Origin: Solitalea longa
GTDB taxonomy: Bacteria > Bacteroidota > Bacteroidia > Sphingobacteriales > Sphingobacteriaceae
Direction of reading: 5' to 3'
Length of the DNA: 64,000 nt
NCBI RefSeq assembly: GCF_002920915.1
Contig: NZ_PQVF01000003.1
Span: 186,001 to 250,000 of the forward strand
Positions 9,093 to 20,052 of the stretch are shown here, piece by piece (position 1 is the stretch's first letter; every line of letters begins with the position of its first letter). A program made the position numbers and the translations under genes. Under the pieces are notes generated by a model. The model ran no database searches and was not told the origin of the DNA. It saw nothing but the letters and a program-made list of their open reading frames with translations.

Positions 9093-11843
9093 ATGAAGAA
9101 AATTACGATCCTATTTATATTGTTTTTGTGCGGTAACTATGGTTTTGCACAAAAGCCAGCTCTTGATTACAGTGTAATCGATAACTGGACTACAGTTAAT
9201 ACTTCCCGAATTAGCAATGATGGTAAGTACGCATTTTATTCAGCGATAGCGTCACCGTTTCGGGGCTCTGTTAAAGACAGATGCATTATTAAACAAATTA
9301 ACGGTAACTGGGAAAAATCATTTCCAACAAGAAGTTTTGCTGAATTTACCAGTGATAGCCGTATTGCTCTTTTACAGCAAACGGACAGCTTATGCTTAAT
9401 TAAACTGGGTACGTCATCTGTTGAGTACATCACCAGTGTATTAATGTACAAACTCTTTACCCTGGATAAACAACAATATGTTGTCATCCGGAAATCAAAT
9501 ATGGAAAAAGAGATCTTGCTACGTAACCTCACAACAGGCAAACAGCAAAGCTTTACCGGTATAACCGATTTTATGGTTAGCCCTGCCGGAGATAAATTGT
9601 TATTGCGTACCCCTGGTCCTAAAGATAGTGGTCAGGAAGAATTAACATGGGTCAACCTGCGCAGCGGCAAAAAAGTGGTGATATTCAAAGGCACTGCTCC
9701 AGCCAATTATGTGTTCAACAAAGCAGAAGATAAGCTCGCCTTTTCGGTATATGAAATAGCAGGCGGCGCACTTGCACATGCCTTTTACATTTACACAGCC
9801 GACAAGGGCGCGGTAAAGGTGGTTGCCAATCAGTCACCCGGGATAGAAACCGGTGAGACCATTGAGCGCATTACCAATTTCAGTAAAGACGATAGCCGCC
9901 TTTTCTTTACAATGAAATCAAAACCAGGTCCTCCAGCCTCGGAAGCCAAAGGGGTAAAAGTTGATGTTTGGAACTACCGTGATTTGAAATTACAAACGGT
10001 GCAGTTATTGGAAAGTGGCCCTCTGCCACTTTGGATGCAGTACTCCAGTATTCCTGAATCAAAAGCAGTAGTAACCTTGGCAACAGGCCGCGTAGTTCGC
10101 TTGGAAATCCCTGGCGATAAAAGCCATCTTTTCCCTGATGAGCTAATGGAAAATTACGTGTTCCCCTATACAGCCGAGGGCGACATCAGTGAAAGTTTCT
10201 GGAATAAGGGTGTTACAAAAGTGCAATATAAGGTTGATACCCGCACAGGTGAAAGAACAAAGGTTGATCTTGATTTACTATCTATTCGTGGGATATCGCC
10301 GGGTGGCAAGTACATGATGGCGACAAATAAAGGAGGAGATAAGTTTTTCTCAATAGACCAGGTAACCGGTAAAACAGTACATATTAACGCTAATGTGCCC
10401 CTGTTAGCTATTGATGAAGACTTTGATGGAGTTGGGCCAAAGCCACATGAACAATTGGGATTTATCGCCTGGACTGAAAATGATGCCTCCGCTTTACTAT
10501 ACGACAAGTATGATATATGGAAACTGGACCTTACCGGTAAAAAACCGCCTGTAAATGTTACCGGAGGTTACGGGCGCCGCAATAAGATCGTGCTGCGTTT
10601 GGTAGAGGATGACCCGAAAAAGGCTATAAAAGAAACAGAACCGATTTTGCTATGTGCGTTTAACACCGAAACTAAAGACAATGGCTTTTATACTTTACAG
10701 CTTAACAAGCCGGGTAATCCAGCCTTGTTAACTATGGGGCCGTATTTATATTATTCGCCATACATAGCCGGAGGTGATAAACCGGTAAAGGCAAAGGATG
10801 CTAATGTTTGGATCGTTAAACGGCAAAGCGCCAGCCAATCGGCCAACTTTTTTACCACTTCCGATTTTAAAAAATTCACGCCCTTAAGCAAAGAGTATCC
10901 CGAAAAAAAATACAACTGGCTTACCAGTGATCTCATGAGTTGGAAAGATGCTAACGGCAGGGACATGAAGGGTGTGTTGTATAAACCGGAGAACTTTGAT
11001 CCGGCAAAAAAATACCCGGTTATATTTAATTACTACGAGAAGCTCAGCGACAGGAAAAATGTTTATCACCAGGCCGAAATGGCTATGGATAATATCAACA
11101 TCCCTTGGTTTGTGAGTCATGGCTACCTGGTCTATACACCCGACATCCATTATACGGTTGGTGAGCCTGGTAATAGTGCTCTTAAAGCTTTGATTGGCAG
11201 TGCAAAAATGTTATCGGCTTTGCCCTATGTTGATGCCGCTAAGATGGGTATACAAGGTCATAGTTTTGGCGGGTATGAAACCAATTACATTGTATCGCAC
11301 ACCAATATTTTCGCCGCGGCAATGTCAGCATCCGGCGTGTCTGATGCGGTTAGCGCCTATAACTATATATGGGATACGGGCAGCAGCAACCAACAGCATG
11401 AAGAAACTGGCCAGGGCAGAATGGGAGGCAACCTGTGGGATATCCAAGACAAATACTTAGAAAACTCGGCCGTATTAAGCGCTGATAAAGTAACCACCCC
11501 TTTATTAATGATGCACAACAAAGCCGATGGAGGTGTGCCCTTTACACAGAGTTTAGAGTTGTTCTTATCGCTGAGACGCTTAGGAAAAAGAGCCTGGTTG
11601 CTGCAGTACGATGGGCATGCTCATTCTATTATTGGCGAAGCGACCAAGGATTATACCCAGCGTATGGATCAATTTTTTGACCACTATTTGAAAGGTGCCC
11701 CTGCACCAAAATGGATGCTGCAAGGTATTCCTGCTTCGCAAAAAGGGATTGATAGTGGGTTAGAACTCTCAACCGAAATAGATGAAAACGGCAAGCCTGT
11801 AACTCCTGGCAAAGGTCTCTTAATCGATAAAATAATTCAATGA
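9093..11843 (+). CDS. S9-family serine peptidase, paralog 2
   Basis: Second tandem S9 peptidase, 916 residues, with signal peptide MKKITILFILFLCGNYGFAQ. The first half repeats the paralog pattern beginning with the NWTTVNTSRISNDGKYAFYS propeller segment. The hydrolase domain carries Ser724 in GHSFGGYET, an Asp in KADGGVPF and a His in DGHAHSII. The C-terminal tail APAPKWMLQGIPASQKG is shared by all four copies and is outside the usual catalytic core. It follows paralog 1 by 2 nt and overlaps paralog 3 by 4 nt, so the block is translationally coupled. Substrate specificity cannot be read from the sequence. Confidence 0.9.
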   Translation: MKKITILFILFLCGNYGFAQKPALDYSVIDNWTTVNTSRISNDGKYAFYSAIASPFRGSVKDRCIIKQINGNWEKSFPTRSFAEFTSDSRIALLQQTDSLCLIKLGTSSVEYITSVLMYKLFTLDKQQYVVIRKSNMEKEILLRNLTTGKQQSFTGITDFMVSPAGDKLLLRTPGPKDSGQEELTWVNLRSGKKVVIFKGTAPANYVFNKAEDKLAFSVYEIAGGALAHAFYIYTADKGAVKVVANQSPGIETGETIERITNFSKDDSRLFFTMKSKPGPPASEAKGVKVDVWNYRDLKLQTVQLLESGPLPLWMQYSSIPESKAVVTLATGRVVRLEIPGDKSHLFPDELMENYVFPYTAEGDISESFWNKGVTKVQYKVDTRTGERTKVDLDLLSIRGISPGGKYMMATNKGGDKFFSIDQVTGKTVHINANVPLLAIDEDFDGVGPKPHEQLGFIAWTENDASALLYDKYDIWKLDLTGKKPPVNVTGGYGRRNKIVLRLVEDDPKKAIKETEPILLCAFNTETKDNGFYTLQLNKPGNPALLTMGPYLYYSPYIAGGDKPVKAKDANVWIVKRQSASQSANFFTTSDFKKFTPLSKEYPEKKYNWLTSDLMSWKDANGRDMKGVLYKPENFDPAKKYPVIFNYYEKLSDRKNVYHQAEMAMDNINIPWFVSHGYLVYTPDIHYTVGEPGNSALKALIGSAKMLSALPYVDAAKMGIQGHSFGGYETNYIVSHTNIFAAAMSASGVSDAVSAYNYIWDTGSSNQQHEETGQGRMGGNLWDIQDKYLENSAVLSADKVTTPLLMMHNKADGGVPFTQSLELFLSLRRLGKRAWLLQYDGHAHSIIGEATKDYTQRMDQFFDHYLKGAPAPKWMLQGIPASQKGIDSGLELSTEIDENGKPVTPGKGLLIDKIIQ

Positions 11844-14578
11844 TGAAGAAGTTAAAATTATTAATGTTATTGATTGGATGTGCGAGTTTTTGCTTTGCAC
11901 AGAAACCTGCCGTAGACCAAAGTGTGATCGGTAAATGGAAATCGGCGAGTACTGCCAAAATCAGTAACGATGGAAAATACGCAACTTATAGTGTAGTCAA
12001 TTCGATATTCCGGGCATCACCTGAAGACAGGTGTATCATAAAACAGCTTGACGGTAAGTGGGAAAAGTCATTTTCATCAAGGTTTCCTGCAGACTTTAGC
12101 GACGATAACCGAACCGCGATTATCCTAAAGGACACCATTTGTCTGATTAAGCTGGGTACTTCCTCTGTCGAAAAGCTAACAAACATACTCGGATATAAGT
12201 TTTTAAGCCTGGCAAATCAACATTATTTGATCCTGCAAAAAGCAACGGCTGATAAACCTTTGATTATACGTAACCTGGTTACCAACAAAGAGCAACTATT
12301 TACAGGTGTAGTTAATTATATGCTAAGCCCGGATGGCGGCAAAATGGTGTTGAATTTTGCTGGTGGAAAGGATAGTGGCGGGCAAAGTCAATTAGCCCTG
12401 ATAGATCTTCGTACAGGCAAGCAAACAGCTATATTTAAAGGTTTTGGGCCAACCAATTATGTGTTCAACAAAAAAGAAGACAAACTGGCATTTTCTGTTT
12501 TGGAAAGGGTAGGAATTGGTATTGGACGAGCAATTTATATATACACAGCAACAGGCGGTGCAGTAAAAACAATAAGCAGCCAATCACCAGGTATAGACTC
12601 AACTCTTGCGATTGAGCGCATTTCAAACTTTAGTAAAGACGGTACCAGGCTTTTCTTTACCGTAAAAACCAAACCGGCTGCCAAACAGCCTGTTACAGGC
12701 GTAATGGTGGATGTTTGGAACTATCGCGATGTAAAACTGCAATCGTCACAGCTGAACCAGTTAAATCCTGTCGATCCTACATTGGTGGCGTCAGATAATC
12801 GCGAATGCACAGCGGTAGCGAACCTTGCAACCGGTGGGATTATCCATCTGGAAAAAGATGGAGATCAACCCATGCTTTTCCCTGAAACGATCACAGATGA
12901 TTATTTGTTTGTGTGTACCGGTACTGGAGATGCGGTAGAAGGTTATTGGAATAGTGGTGTTGGCGTCTGTTATCACCAAATAGATACTAAAACAGGAAAC
13001 CGTAAAAACCTGGACCTGCTTTTAATGGGCTTTCGAGGCTTATCGCCAGCGGGAAAGTATGTAATTGGAAAAGGTAGGGCAGGGCAGGATTACTTTGTGC
13101 AAAATATACGGACTGGTAAAACGGTTAATATGACCGGTAGTATTCACTTGCCCAAGGTGAATACAGATTACAGCGGAGAACAACCAGAACCTTCGGAATT
13201 TGGAGAAATCGCCGGATGGACAGCCAATGATGGTGCTATTTTAATGAGCGACAAGTACGATATATGGATGCTTGATCCTGAAGGTATAAGAGCACCTGTA
13301 AATCTCACTGGTGGTTATGGTCGCCGTAATCACATTATGCTTCGCATAGTTAAAGATTATGGGACCACACCGATAAAAGATACCGAATCGCTCTTATTGT
13401 GTGCTTTTAATCAGGACAATAAAGATAACGGGTTCTACAGTCTGCAATTAAATAAACCTGGCAACCCAACAAAACTTACCATGGGTCCATATTTGTTCCA
13501 TTGGAAAGACTTAACGGCATTTGCGCCTTTAAAAGCCCGCGATGCTAACCTTTGGATTGTTCAGCGAAAAAGCGCTGCCGAATCGGCCAACTTTTTTACG
13601 ACTACAGATTTTAAAACATTTACACCATTAAGTAATGCTTATCCAGAGAAAGATTACAACTGGTTAACCAGTGAACTGATGAGCTGGAAAGACGAAAATG
13701 GGAAGGTGATGCAGGGCGTGCTTTATAAACCGGAGAATTTTGATCCCAATAAGAAGTACCCCATCATATTCGATTACTACGAGAAACGTAGCCATGAAAT
13801 GAACCTTTATCGTTCGCCAGAACTGTCAAGAGACAGGATCAATATTCCATTGTTTGTGAGCCGGGGATATCTTGTGTACACGCCAGACGTATACTATGCA
13901 AAGGGAGAGGCAGGCAAAAGCGCCTTAAAAGCCGTAGTTGGTGCAGCAAAAATGCTTTCGTCTTACCCTTGGGTTGATACGGCCAAAATGGGCTTGCAGG
14001 GACATAGTTTTGGGGGATTGGAAACCAATTATATTGTAACACATTCCAATATTTTCGCTGCGGCCATGTCGGCATCAGGCGTGTCTGATTATATCAGCAT
14101 ATACAATGTGTATTCCGGTCCGGTGAGCATGCAGTACATGACAGAACATGGACAACTCAGGGTTGGCGGTAATTTATGGGAAAATCTGGAACAATACATT
14201 GAAAACTCGGCAGTGCTAAACGCCGATAAAGTGACTACGCCTTTACTACTAATGTCGAACAAAGGCGATGGGAACGTACCGTTTACACAGGGGCTTGAAT
14301 TTTTCTTATCGTTACGTCGTTTGGGCAAAAAGGCTTGGTTATTACAGTATGATGGAGAAGGCCATAGCTTGTTGAATGAGGCCGCGACAAAAGACTACAC
14401 CATTCGCATGGACCAGTTTTTCGATCATTACCTAAAAGGCGCTCCTGCTGCAAAATGGATGCTGGAAGGTGTGCCGGCTGCTGAAAAAGGTATCAAAAAT
14501 GGGTTGGAGCTTTCTGCCGAGAAAGATGCTAATGGCAAGCCGGTAACGCCCGGGCCCGGTTTAACGATCAACAATTAA
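11840..14578 (+). CDS. S9-family serine peptidase, paralog 3
   Basis: Third tandem S9 peptidase, 912 residues, signal peptide MKKLKLLMLLIGCASFCFAQ. The start lies inside the stop of paralog 2 (ATGATGA); translation may begin at 11840 or at the second ATG (11843). Triad: Ser723 in GHSFGGLET, Asp in KGDGNVPF, His in GEGHSLLN. Propeller half and C-terminal tail (APAAKWMLEGVPAAEKG) match the neighbours. The gap to paralog 4 is 13 nt. The four-fold tandem array points to gene amplification followed by divergence, possibly giving enzymes with different cleavage preferences. Confidence 0.9.
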   Translation: MMKKLKLLMLLIGCASFCFAQKPAVDQSVIGKWKSASTAKISNDGKYATYSVVNSIFRASPEDRCIIKQLDGKWEKSFSSRFPADFSDDNRTAIILKDTICLIKLGTSSVEKLTNILGYKFLSLANQHYLILQKATADKPLIIRNLVTNKEQLFTGVVNYMLSPDGGKMVLNFAGGKDSGGQSQLALIDLRTGKQTAIFKGFGPTNYVFNKKEDKLAFSVLERVGIGIGRAIYIYTATGGAVKTISSQSPGIDSTLAIERISNFSKDGTRLFFTVKTKPAAKQPVTGVMVDVWNYRDVKLQSSQLNQLNPVDPTLVASDNRECTAVANLATGGIIHLEKDGDQPMLFPETITDDYLFVCTGTGDAVEGYWNSGVGVCYHQIDTKTGNRKNLDLLLMGFRGLSPAGKYVIGKGRAGQDYFVQNIRTGKTVNMTGSIHLPKVNTDYSGEQPEPSEFGEIAGWTANDGAILMSDKYDIWMLDPEGIRAPVNLTGGYGRRNHIMLRIVKDYGTTPIKDTESLLLCAFNQDNKDNGFYSLQLNKPGNPTKLTMGPYLFHWKDLTAFAPLKARDANLWIVQRKSAAESANFFTTTDFKTFTPLSNAYPEKDYNWLTSELMSWKDENGKVMQGVLYKPENFDPNKKYPIIFDYYEKRSHEMNLYRSPELSRDRINIPLFVSRGYLVYTPDVYYAKGEAGKSALKAVVGAAKMLSSYPWVDTAKMGLQGHSFGGLETNYIVTHSNIFAAAMSASGVSDYISIYNVYSGPVSMQYMTEHGQLRVGGNLWENLEQYIENSAVLNADKVTTPLLLMSNKGDGNVPFTQGLEFFLSLRRLGKKAWLLQYDGEGHSLLNEAATKDYTIRMDQFFDHYLKGAPAAKWMLEGVPAAEKGIKNGLELSAEKDANGKPVTPGPGLTINN

Positions 14579-14591
14579 AGCACCTATCCGT

Positions 14592-17351
14592 ATGAAAAAA
14601 ATAAATTTAACAGTGCTTCTCTTTTTTTGCATCAGCTATTGCTTTGCACAAAAACCAGCAGTTGATTTTAATGTACTAGATAGTTGGACCAGTGTTCATA
14701 ATGCTAAAATCAGCAATGATGGGAAGTATGCCGTTTATAACTCAATGAGCAGTCCTTATCATGATTCTCCGGATGACAGACTTGTAATTAAGCAGCTAAA
14801 TGGGCAGTGGGAAAAAATAGTCCAGACCAGAAGTGCCGCCGAATTTAGCAGTGATAGCAAAACTGCCATTTTTATCTTTCGAGACAGCCTTTGCCTGGTT
14901 CAACTTGGCAGTGCAGTTAAAGAAAGCATTCCAAATATTTTGGGCGGATACAAGATCTTTAGCGTTGATAATCAATCCTATCTGGCGGTTAGAAGAACTA
15001 CTGCTGATAAAGCCTTATTGATCCGTAACCTGACTACCGGGAAAGAGCAAACCTATACTGGAATCATCGATTTTATGGTTAGTCCTAGTGGTAACCACTT
15101 GTTATTACGTGTTGCGGGTGATAAGGATAGCGGTGGACAAGATCAGTTATCCTTAGTTGATCTTCGAACAGGTAAACAAAGTGCCATATTCAAAGGTTTC
15201 GGCCCAACCAATTATGTATTTAACAAGAAAGAAGATCAGCTGGCTTTTGCTGTGCTCGAAAGGGTGGGCAATGGTATAGGTCGTACAATTTATACCTACA
15301 GCATGGCTGAAAACAAGGCCACAAAAATAATGAACAACCAATCTGCGGGAGTAGATACCAGCATGGCCATAGAGCAGATCGACCGTTTCAGCAATGACAA
15401 TACCCGACTTTTCTTTACCGTAAAACGGAAACCGGCAACTGCCTTACCCGCTACCGGAGTTAAGGTTGATGTGTGGAGCTATACAGATGTTAAGCTGCAG
15501 TCATTGCAACAGTATGAGGAGACTCCTCCTGATGTGTACATGGTAACGCTAAAATACGTCCCATTACGAGCGGTAGTAAATCTCTCTACGAAAAAGATCA
15601 TCCAATTGGAGCAAGAGGGTGATAAGATGATGCCGGTAAAAGGCGAAAAAGGAGATGATTTTATTTTCTTATCCACCCAAAACGGAATGGGAGATGAAGC
15701 CCATTGGAATAAAGGTGCCGGGAAAAAACATTATATGGTAAACACGAGAACCGGTCAGCGCACTTTTGTTGATCTGGCTCTAGATACCTTTCATGGCATT
15801 TCTCCAAGTGGTAAATACATCATTGCGAGAGATAAGGATCAACAGAATTGCTTTATTATCGAATTGGCTACAGGTAAAACGGTAAATCTTACGGACAAGG
15901 TAGCTCCACTTAAACCTGATGAAGACTACGACAATGTTGCGCCACAGCCGGGTCAATTTGGTGATGTGGCTGCATGGATAGGGAATGATGAAGCTGTTCT
16001 GCTTTATGATAAATGTGATATCTGGAAGTTTGATGTTACCGGAAAAAGAGAACCTGTAAACCTGACCAATGGCTACGGTCGTCGTAACCGGATTGTGTTT
16101 CGCTTTGCTGAGGATCAAACCTTAAACCTCAATGAAAAAGGAATTTATTTGTTGTGTGCTTTCAATTTGGATAACAAGGACAATGGTTATTACAATCTGA
16201 AATTAAATAAGACAGAAGATCCGACCCTGCTTACAATGGGCCCATATCTCTATAATTGGGGATATTTAACTAACTCACCATTATTGAAAGCTCGTGATGC
16301 GAATGTTTGGATCGCAACCCGACAAAGTGCGGCCGAATCTCGCAACTTTTTTATCACTACTGATTTTAAAACGTATACGCCTTTAAGTAATGCTTATCCT
16401 GAGAAAGATTACAATTGGTTAACCAGTGAAATAATGAGCTGGAAAGATGAGCATGGAGAGGCGATGCAAGGTATTCTTTATAAGCCCGAGAACTTTCATC
16501 CAGCTAAAAAATACCCGATCATATTTGATTATTACGAGAAACGCAGCCATGAAAAGAATTTCTATCATGCACCGGCATTGGCCAATGATAGAATTAATAT
16601 CCCATGGTTTGTGAGCCACGGATACCTGGTATATACACCTGATATTAATTATACTGTTGGCGAACCAGGTAAGAGTGCATTGAAGGCTGTTACCGGAGCT
16701 GCGAAAATGTTATCTGTTTACCCTTGGGTTGATACCACTAAAATGGGTATCCAGGGCCATAGTTTTGGTGGATATGAAACCCATTATATCGTAACCCACA
16801 CCAATATGTTTGCTGCTGCTATGGCTGCGGCAGGTGTTTCAGATCTGATTAGTGGCTACAACTATTTGTGGTACGGTGGAAATGCCAATCAGGATCATGA
16901 AGAGGTGGGCCAGGGAAGAATGGGCGGCACTTTATGGAATAAACAAGCAGCGTTTATAGAAAATACATCTGTCTTAAATGCCGATAAAGTAACCTCGCCT
17001 CTACTCATGATGCATAACAAAGGCGATGGAGCAGTACCATTTACACAAAGTTTGGAAATGTTCCTCTCCCTACGCCGATTGGGTAAAAGAGCTTGGTTGT
17101 TACAATATGATAACCAGACTCATGGAGTATTAGGAGAAGCTGCCAAAGATTACACTATACGCATGGATCAATTTTTTGACCATTATCTAAAAGGAGCGCC
17201 TGCACCGAAATGGATGTTAGAAGGTGTGCCGGCTGTAAAAAAAGGTATCGAAAACGGATTAGAGCTTTCTGCTGAGAAAGATGCCAATGGCAAGCCGGTA
17301 ACTCCTGGGCCAGGTTTATTAAAATTGATCACGCTAACCACTAAGAACTAA
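14592..17351 (+). CDS. S9-family serine peptidase, paralog 4
   Basis: Fourth tandem S9 peptidase, 919 residues, signal peptide MKKINLTVLLFFCISYCFAQ. Triad: Ser724 in GHSFGGYET, Asp in KGDGAVPF, His in NQTHGVLG. By eye it is closest to paralog 3; the two share the KGFGPTNYVFNKKEDQLAF-type segment (one residue differs) and the EKDYNWLTSE segment. Its stop codon overlaps the start of the downstream outer-membrane protein by one base (TAATG), so the whole stretch 4951-20038 reads as one operon. Confidence 0.9.
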   Translation: MKKINLTVLLFFCISYCFAQKPAVDFNVLDSWTSVHNAKISNDGKYAVYNSMSSPYHDSPDDRLVIKQLNGQWEKIVQTRSAAEFSSDSKTAIFIFRDSLCLVQLGSAVKESIPNILGGYKIFSVDNQSYLAVRRTTADKALLIRNLTTGKEQTYTGIIDFMVSPSGNHLLLRVAGDKDSGGQDQLSLVDLRTGKQSAIFKGFGPTNYVFNKKEDQLAFAVLERVGNGIGRTIYTYSMAENKATKIMNNQSAGVDTSMAIEQIDRFSNDNTRLFFTVKRKPATALPATGVKVDVWSYTDVKLQSLQQYEETPPDVYMVTLKYVPLRAVVNLSTKKIIQLEQEGDKMMPVKGEKGDDFIFLSTQNGMGDEAHWNKGAGKKHYMVNTRTGQRTFVDLALDTFHGISPSGKYIIARDKDQQNCFIIELATGKTVNLTDKVAPLKPDEDYDNVAPQPGQFGDVAAWIGNDEAVLLYDKCDIWKFDVTGKREPVNLTNGYGRRNRIVFRFAEDQTLNLNEKGIYLLCAFNLDNKDNGYYNLKLNKTEDPTLLTMGPYLYNWGYLTNSPLLKARDANVWIATRQSAAESRNFFITTDFKTYTPLSNAYPEKDYNWLTSEIMSWKDEHGEAMQGILYKPENFHPAKKYPIIFDYYEKRSHEKNFYHAPALANDRINIPWFVSHGYLVYTPDINYTVGEPGKSALKAVTGAAKMLSVYPWVDTTKMGIQGHSFGGYETHYIVTHTNMFAAAMAAAGVSDLISGYNYLWYGGNANQDHEEVGQGRMGGTLWNKQAAFIENTSVLNADKVTSPLLMMHNKGDGAVPFTQSLEMFLSLRRLGKRAWLLQYDNQTHGVLGEAAKDYTIRMDQFFDHYLKGAPAPKWMLEGVPAVKKGIENGLELSAEKDANGKPVTPGPGLLKLITLTTKN

Positions 17352-20038
17352 TGAAATTTACACGTAGAAGTTTTGGCAAAAGGTTCGTGGTAAGCCTGAT
17401 CGCTATGGTATGCTTAACGAGTATGGCCGTAGCCCAACAAAGAGTTGAAATAAAAGGCAAGGTGCTGGATTCAGCCAATAGAAGCCCTATTAGTGCGGCA
17501 ACGATCACTATTTCAGCAAAAGAAGGTACAGTATTAACACAGGGTGTAACAGATGCCCAAGGTTTTTTTAAGCTTAAAAAAATTGTTATTAGCGATAGTT
17601 TGGTGTTGCGGATCACTCACATTAGTGCATCACCTTTTGTGAAACGTATAAAACCAATAAATGGCGATTTGGGCATTATTCTTTTAAATACCGGAATAGA
17701 GCTTCAAACCGTAAATGTGTTTGCACCCGTTACGCCTGTGCGAATGAAAGGCGATACTGTTGAATTTAATGCAAATGCTTTTAAAACCGGACAAGGTGCC
17801 GTAATAGAAGATCTGATAAAGAAAATGCCCGGATTGAGCATTGATCCCAGTGGAGGACTAACCTATAATGGTAAAAAGGTTTCGAGGGTAATGGTAAACG
17901 GGCGTGAATTTTTTGGTTCAGATCCGAAAATAACCTTACAGAGTTTACCGGCTGATATTGTGAGCAAAATACAGGTAATGGATACCAAAACCATTGAACA
18001 AAGCATTACCGGTGCGCAATCCAATGGCGAAGACAAAACGCTTAACATAAAGCTGAAAAACGGGATTAAAACGGTATCGAATGTTACCGGTGGGCTTGGT
18101 TCTGACAAAAGATACGAAACATCAGGCATGTTAAGCAGCTTTGGAAAGGAAACACAATTAGGTTTAGTTGGATCGGCCAACAATGTAAATAAAATAGGTT
18201 TTGGTTCGAGCATGCCTGGTCAGAACTTTACATTGATTGATGCTGGAAATGGGATTACCGACAGTAAACTTGCGGCTTTAAATTATAGTGATACCTGGAA
18301 AAAAGATCTTAAGGTAACCAGTAGTTATAATTATAATAACTCTTTTACCGATAGGTCTTCAACAAGGGAGCAGCAACAATTTTTAGTGCCAAATTCATTT
18401 TTTACGAGTAATCGTACCCTTGCCACAGATAGGGGCGATACCCATCACGCGGATTTGAAATTCGAGTATAATCCTAAACCAACTACATTCATGTCGCTAA
18501 ATGGGGCATTCGATAACAGATACACGAAAGCTGAGAATGAAAGTAACCAGACGACCACGGGTTCTGCAGGTGAAAGTCTTAACCATAGTTTAGGGCAATT
18601 ACAACGAAACGAAAATTACCTGTTATACAGTTTAGATTGGATGGCTATTCATGGGTTTAAAAAGCGGGGGCGTTCTATTACTCTAAATATAGAGCCCGCT
18701 GTCAACAGGGATAATCAAAATAATCTGAACTATTCGCAAAATACTTTTTACAGACCTGGGAAAAGCGATTCGCTCGCCATTCAAAATCAGCGGCAAGCCA
18801 TAAATAGCAATATTTCCAATTTTGGGTTTAAGGTTTCTTATACAGAGCCTCTGGCAAAAAAAATTGGTCTCGTTCTTTCACAAGGTATTAAATGGCAAAA
18901 GAATGAAATGGATCGAAGTATCTATCAGCTCGGCGATGAGGGTACTGAAGTATTTGATGCAGATCTCTCAACTGCCTATGAAAGTAACAATAGTACTTCC
19001 ACCTCTGGTCTGTCAATAGCTTATGATGGTGCAAAGTTTAGAGCAACGGTAGGAGCTAGTTTAATTCAGTACAAGCTTAATAATCAATTGTTTGATGAGA
19101 GTGTGGAGTTTAAGTATCGGGGTGCAAACATTTTGCCAACGGCAAACCTCAGCTATCAAATAACGAAGTATCAACGAGCAAGTTTAGATGTACTTCCTTA
19201 TTTGGTACAGCCTGCTATTAATCAATTGCAACCGGTAGCCGACTATAGCAATCCTTTAAATGTGGTTATTGGTAATCCAAATCTTAAGCCTGCTTTGTAT
19301 AACAGCATTAATTTGGGTTATACCTTAATAGATCCATTTAAGAACATAATGGTTTTTACAGGTTTAAATTATACGATAGTACAAAACCAAATCCAATCTG
19401 CCGGACAATATCAAGCAAACGGAAGCCAGGTAAATACGTTCATTAATGCTAATGGGAATAACATGCTCCGTTTTTATTCCCAAGTTAAACGTAGTTGGAT
19501 GACTCCTACGGTTCAAAAAAGTATAACTTTTGGTTTAAATGCCAATCAAGGCCACAACACTACTTCTATAAATGGTGTAAATACCATTAGTAATTCCCTT
19601 GACTTTTCCCCTTCAGTAATAGCTACTTATAACTATGATAATATTATAGATGTTAGTCAAAGCTATTCGCCAATAATTAACCGTATAGCTTACGAGACTG
19701 ATGCTATCCCCAAACAAAATTTTGTTATTCAAAGCTTAAAAACCGACCTGAGGATCACATGGCCGAATGTGTTCCAACTAGATAATTCTATCGGTTATAA
19801 TTATAACAGTCAGGCACCCGAAGGGTTCAAAAAAGGATCATTACTGTGGAATGCCAATATTGGAAAAGAACTCTTTAGAAATAAGGTGGGCTTAATAAAA
19901 CTCACTGTTTACGATCTGCTTAAACAAAACAATAACGTACGCAGGATGGCTGTTGGGAACATAATAGAGGATACCCAATCGGCGGTTTTGCAACAATATT
20001 TTATGTTCAGTTTTACTTATAAGTTTAGTGCCAAGTGA
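17351..20038 (+). CDS. Outer-membrane beta-barrel protein with carboxypeptidase-regulatory-like domain (TonB-receptor-like)
   Basis: An 895-residue exported protein (signal peptide ending SMAVAQ). Residues about 28-115 are a carboxypeptidase-regulatory-like beta-sandwich (EIKGKVLDSANRSPISAA). A plug-like part follows (GAVIEDLIKKMPGLSIDPSG, VMVNGREFFGSDP), then a long barrel. This matches the outer-membrane beta-barrel family distinct from SusC: it has no STN domain and no SusD partner. It is the last gene of the peptidase operon, with 1-nt overlap to paralog 4. It may import peptidase products or act as an outer-membrane platform; the role is inferred from context only. Confidence 0.85.
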   Translation: MKFTRRSFGKRFVVSLIAMVCLTSMAVAQQRVEIKGKVLDSANRSPISAATITISAKEGTVLTQGVTDAQGFFKLKKIVISDSLVLRITHISASPFVKRIKPINGDLGIILLNTGIELQTVNVFAPVTPVRMKGDTVEFNANAFKTGQGAVIEDLIKKMPGLSIDPSGGLTYNGKKVSRVMVNGREFFGSDPKITLQSLPADIVSKIQVMDTKTIEQSITGAQSNGEDKTLNIKLKNGIKTVSNVTGGLGSDKRYETSGMLSSFGKETQLGLVGSANNVNKIGFGSSMPGQNFTLIDAGNGITDSKLAALNYSDTWKKDLKVTSSYNYNNSFTDRSSTREQQQFLVPNSFFTSNRTLATDRGDTHHADLKFEYNPKPTTFMSLNGAFDNRYTKAENESNQTTTGSAGESLNHSLGQLQRNENYLLYSLDWMAIHGFKKRGRSITLNIEPAVNRDNQNNLNYSQNTFYRPGKSDSLAIQNQRQAINSNISNFGFKVSYTEPLAKKIGLVLSQGIKWQKNEMDRSIYQLGDEGTEVFDADLSTAYESNNSTSTSGLSIAYDGAKFRATVGASLIQYKLNNQLFDESVEFKYRGANILPTANLSYQITKYQRASLDVLPYLVQPAINQLQPVADYSNPLNVVIGNPNLKPALYNSINLGYTLIDPFKNIMVFTGLNYTIVQNQIQSAGQYQANGSQVNTFINANGNNMLRFYSQVKRSWMTPTVQKSITFGLNANQGHNTTSINGVNTISNSLDFSPSVIATYNYDNIIDVSQSYSPIINRIAYETDAIPKQNFVIQSLKTDLRITWPNVFQLDNSIGYNYNSQAPEGFKKGSLLWNANIGKELFRNKVGLIKLTVYDLLKQNNNVRRMAVGNIIEDTQSAVLQQYFMFSFTYKFSAK

Positions 20039-20052
20039 TGTTTCATCTTACC

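Noticed and set aside
17351-20038. Calling this protein a fifth complete SusC
   Set aside because: It has no STN domain, lacks the SusC plug motifs such as IDGVPY and YGSRGANG, and has no SusD partner.
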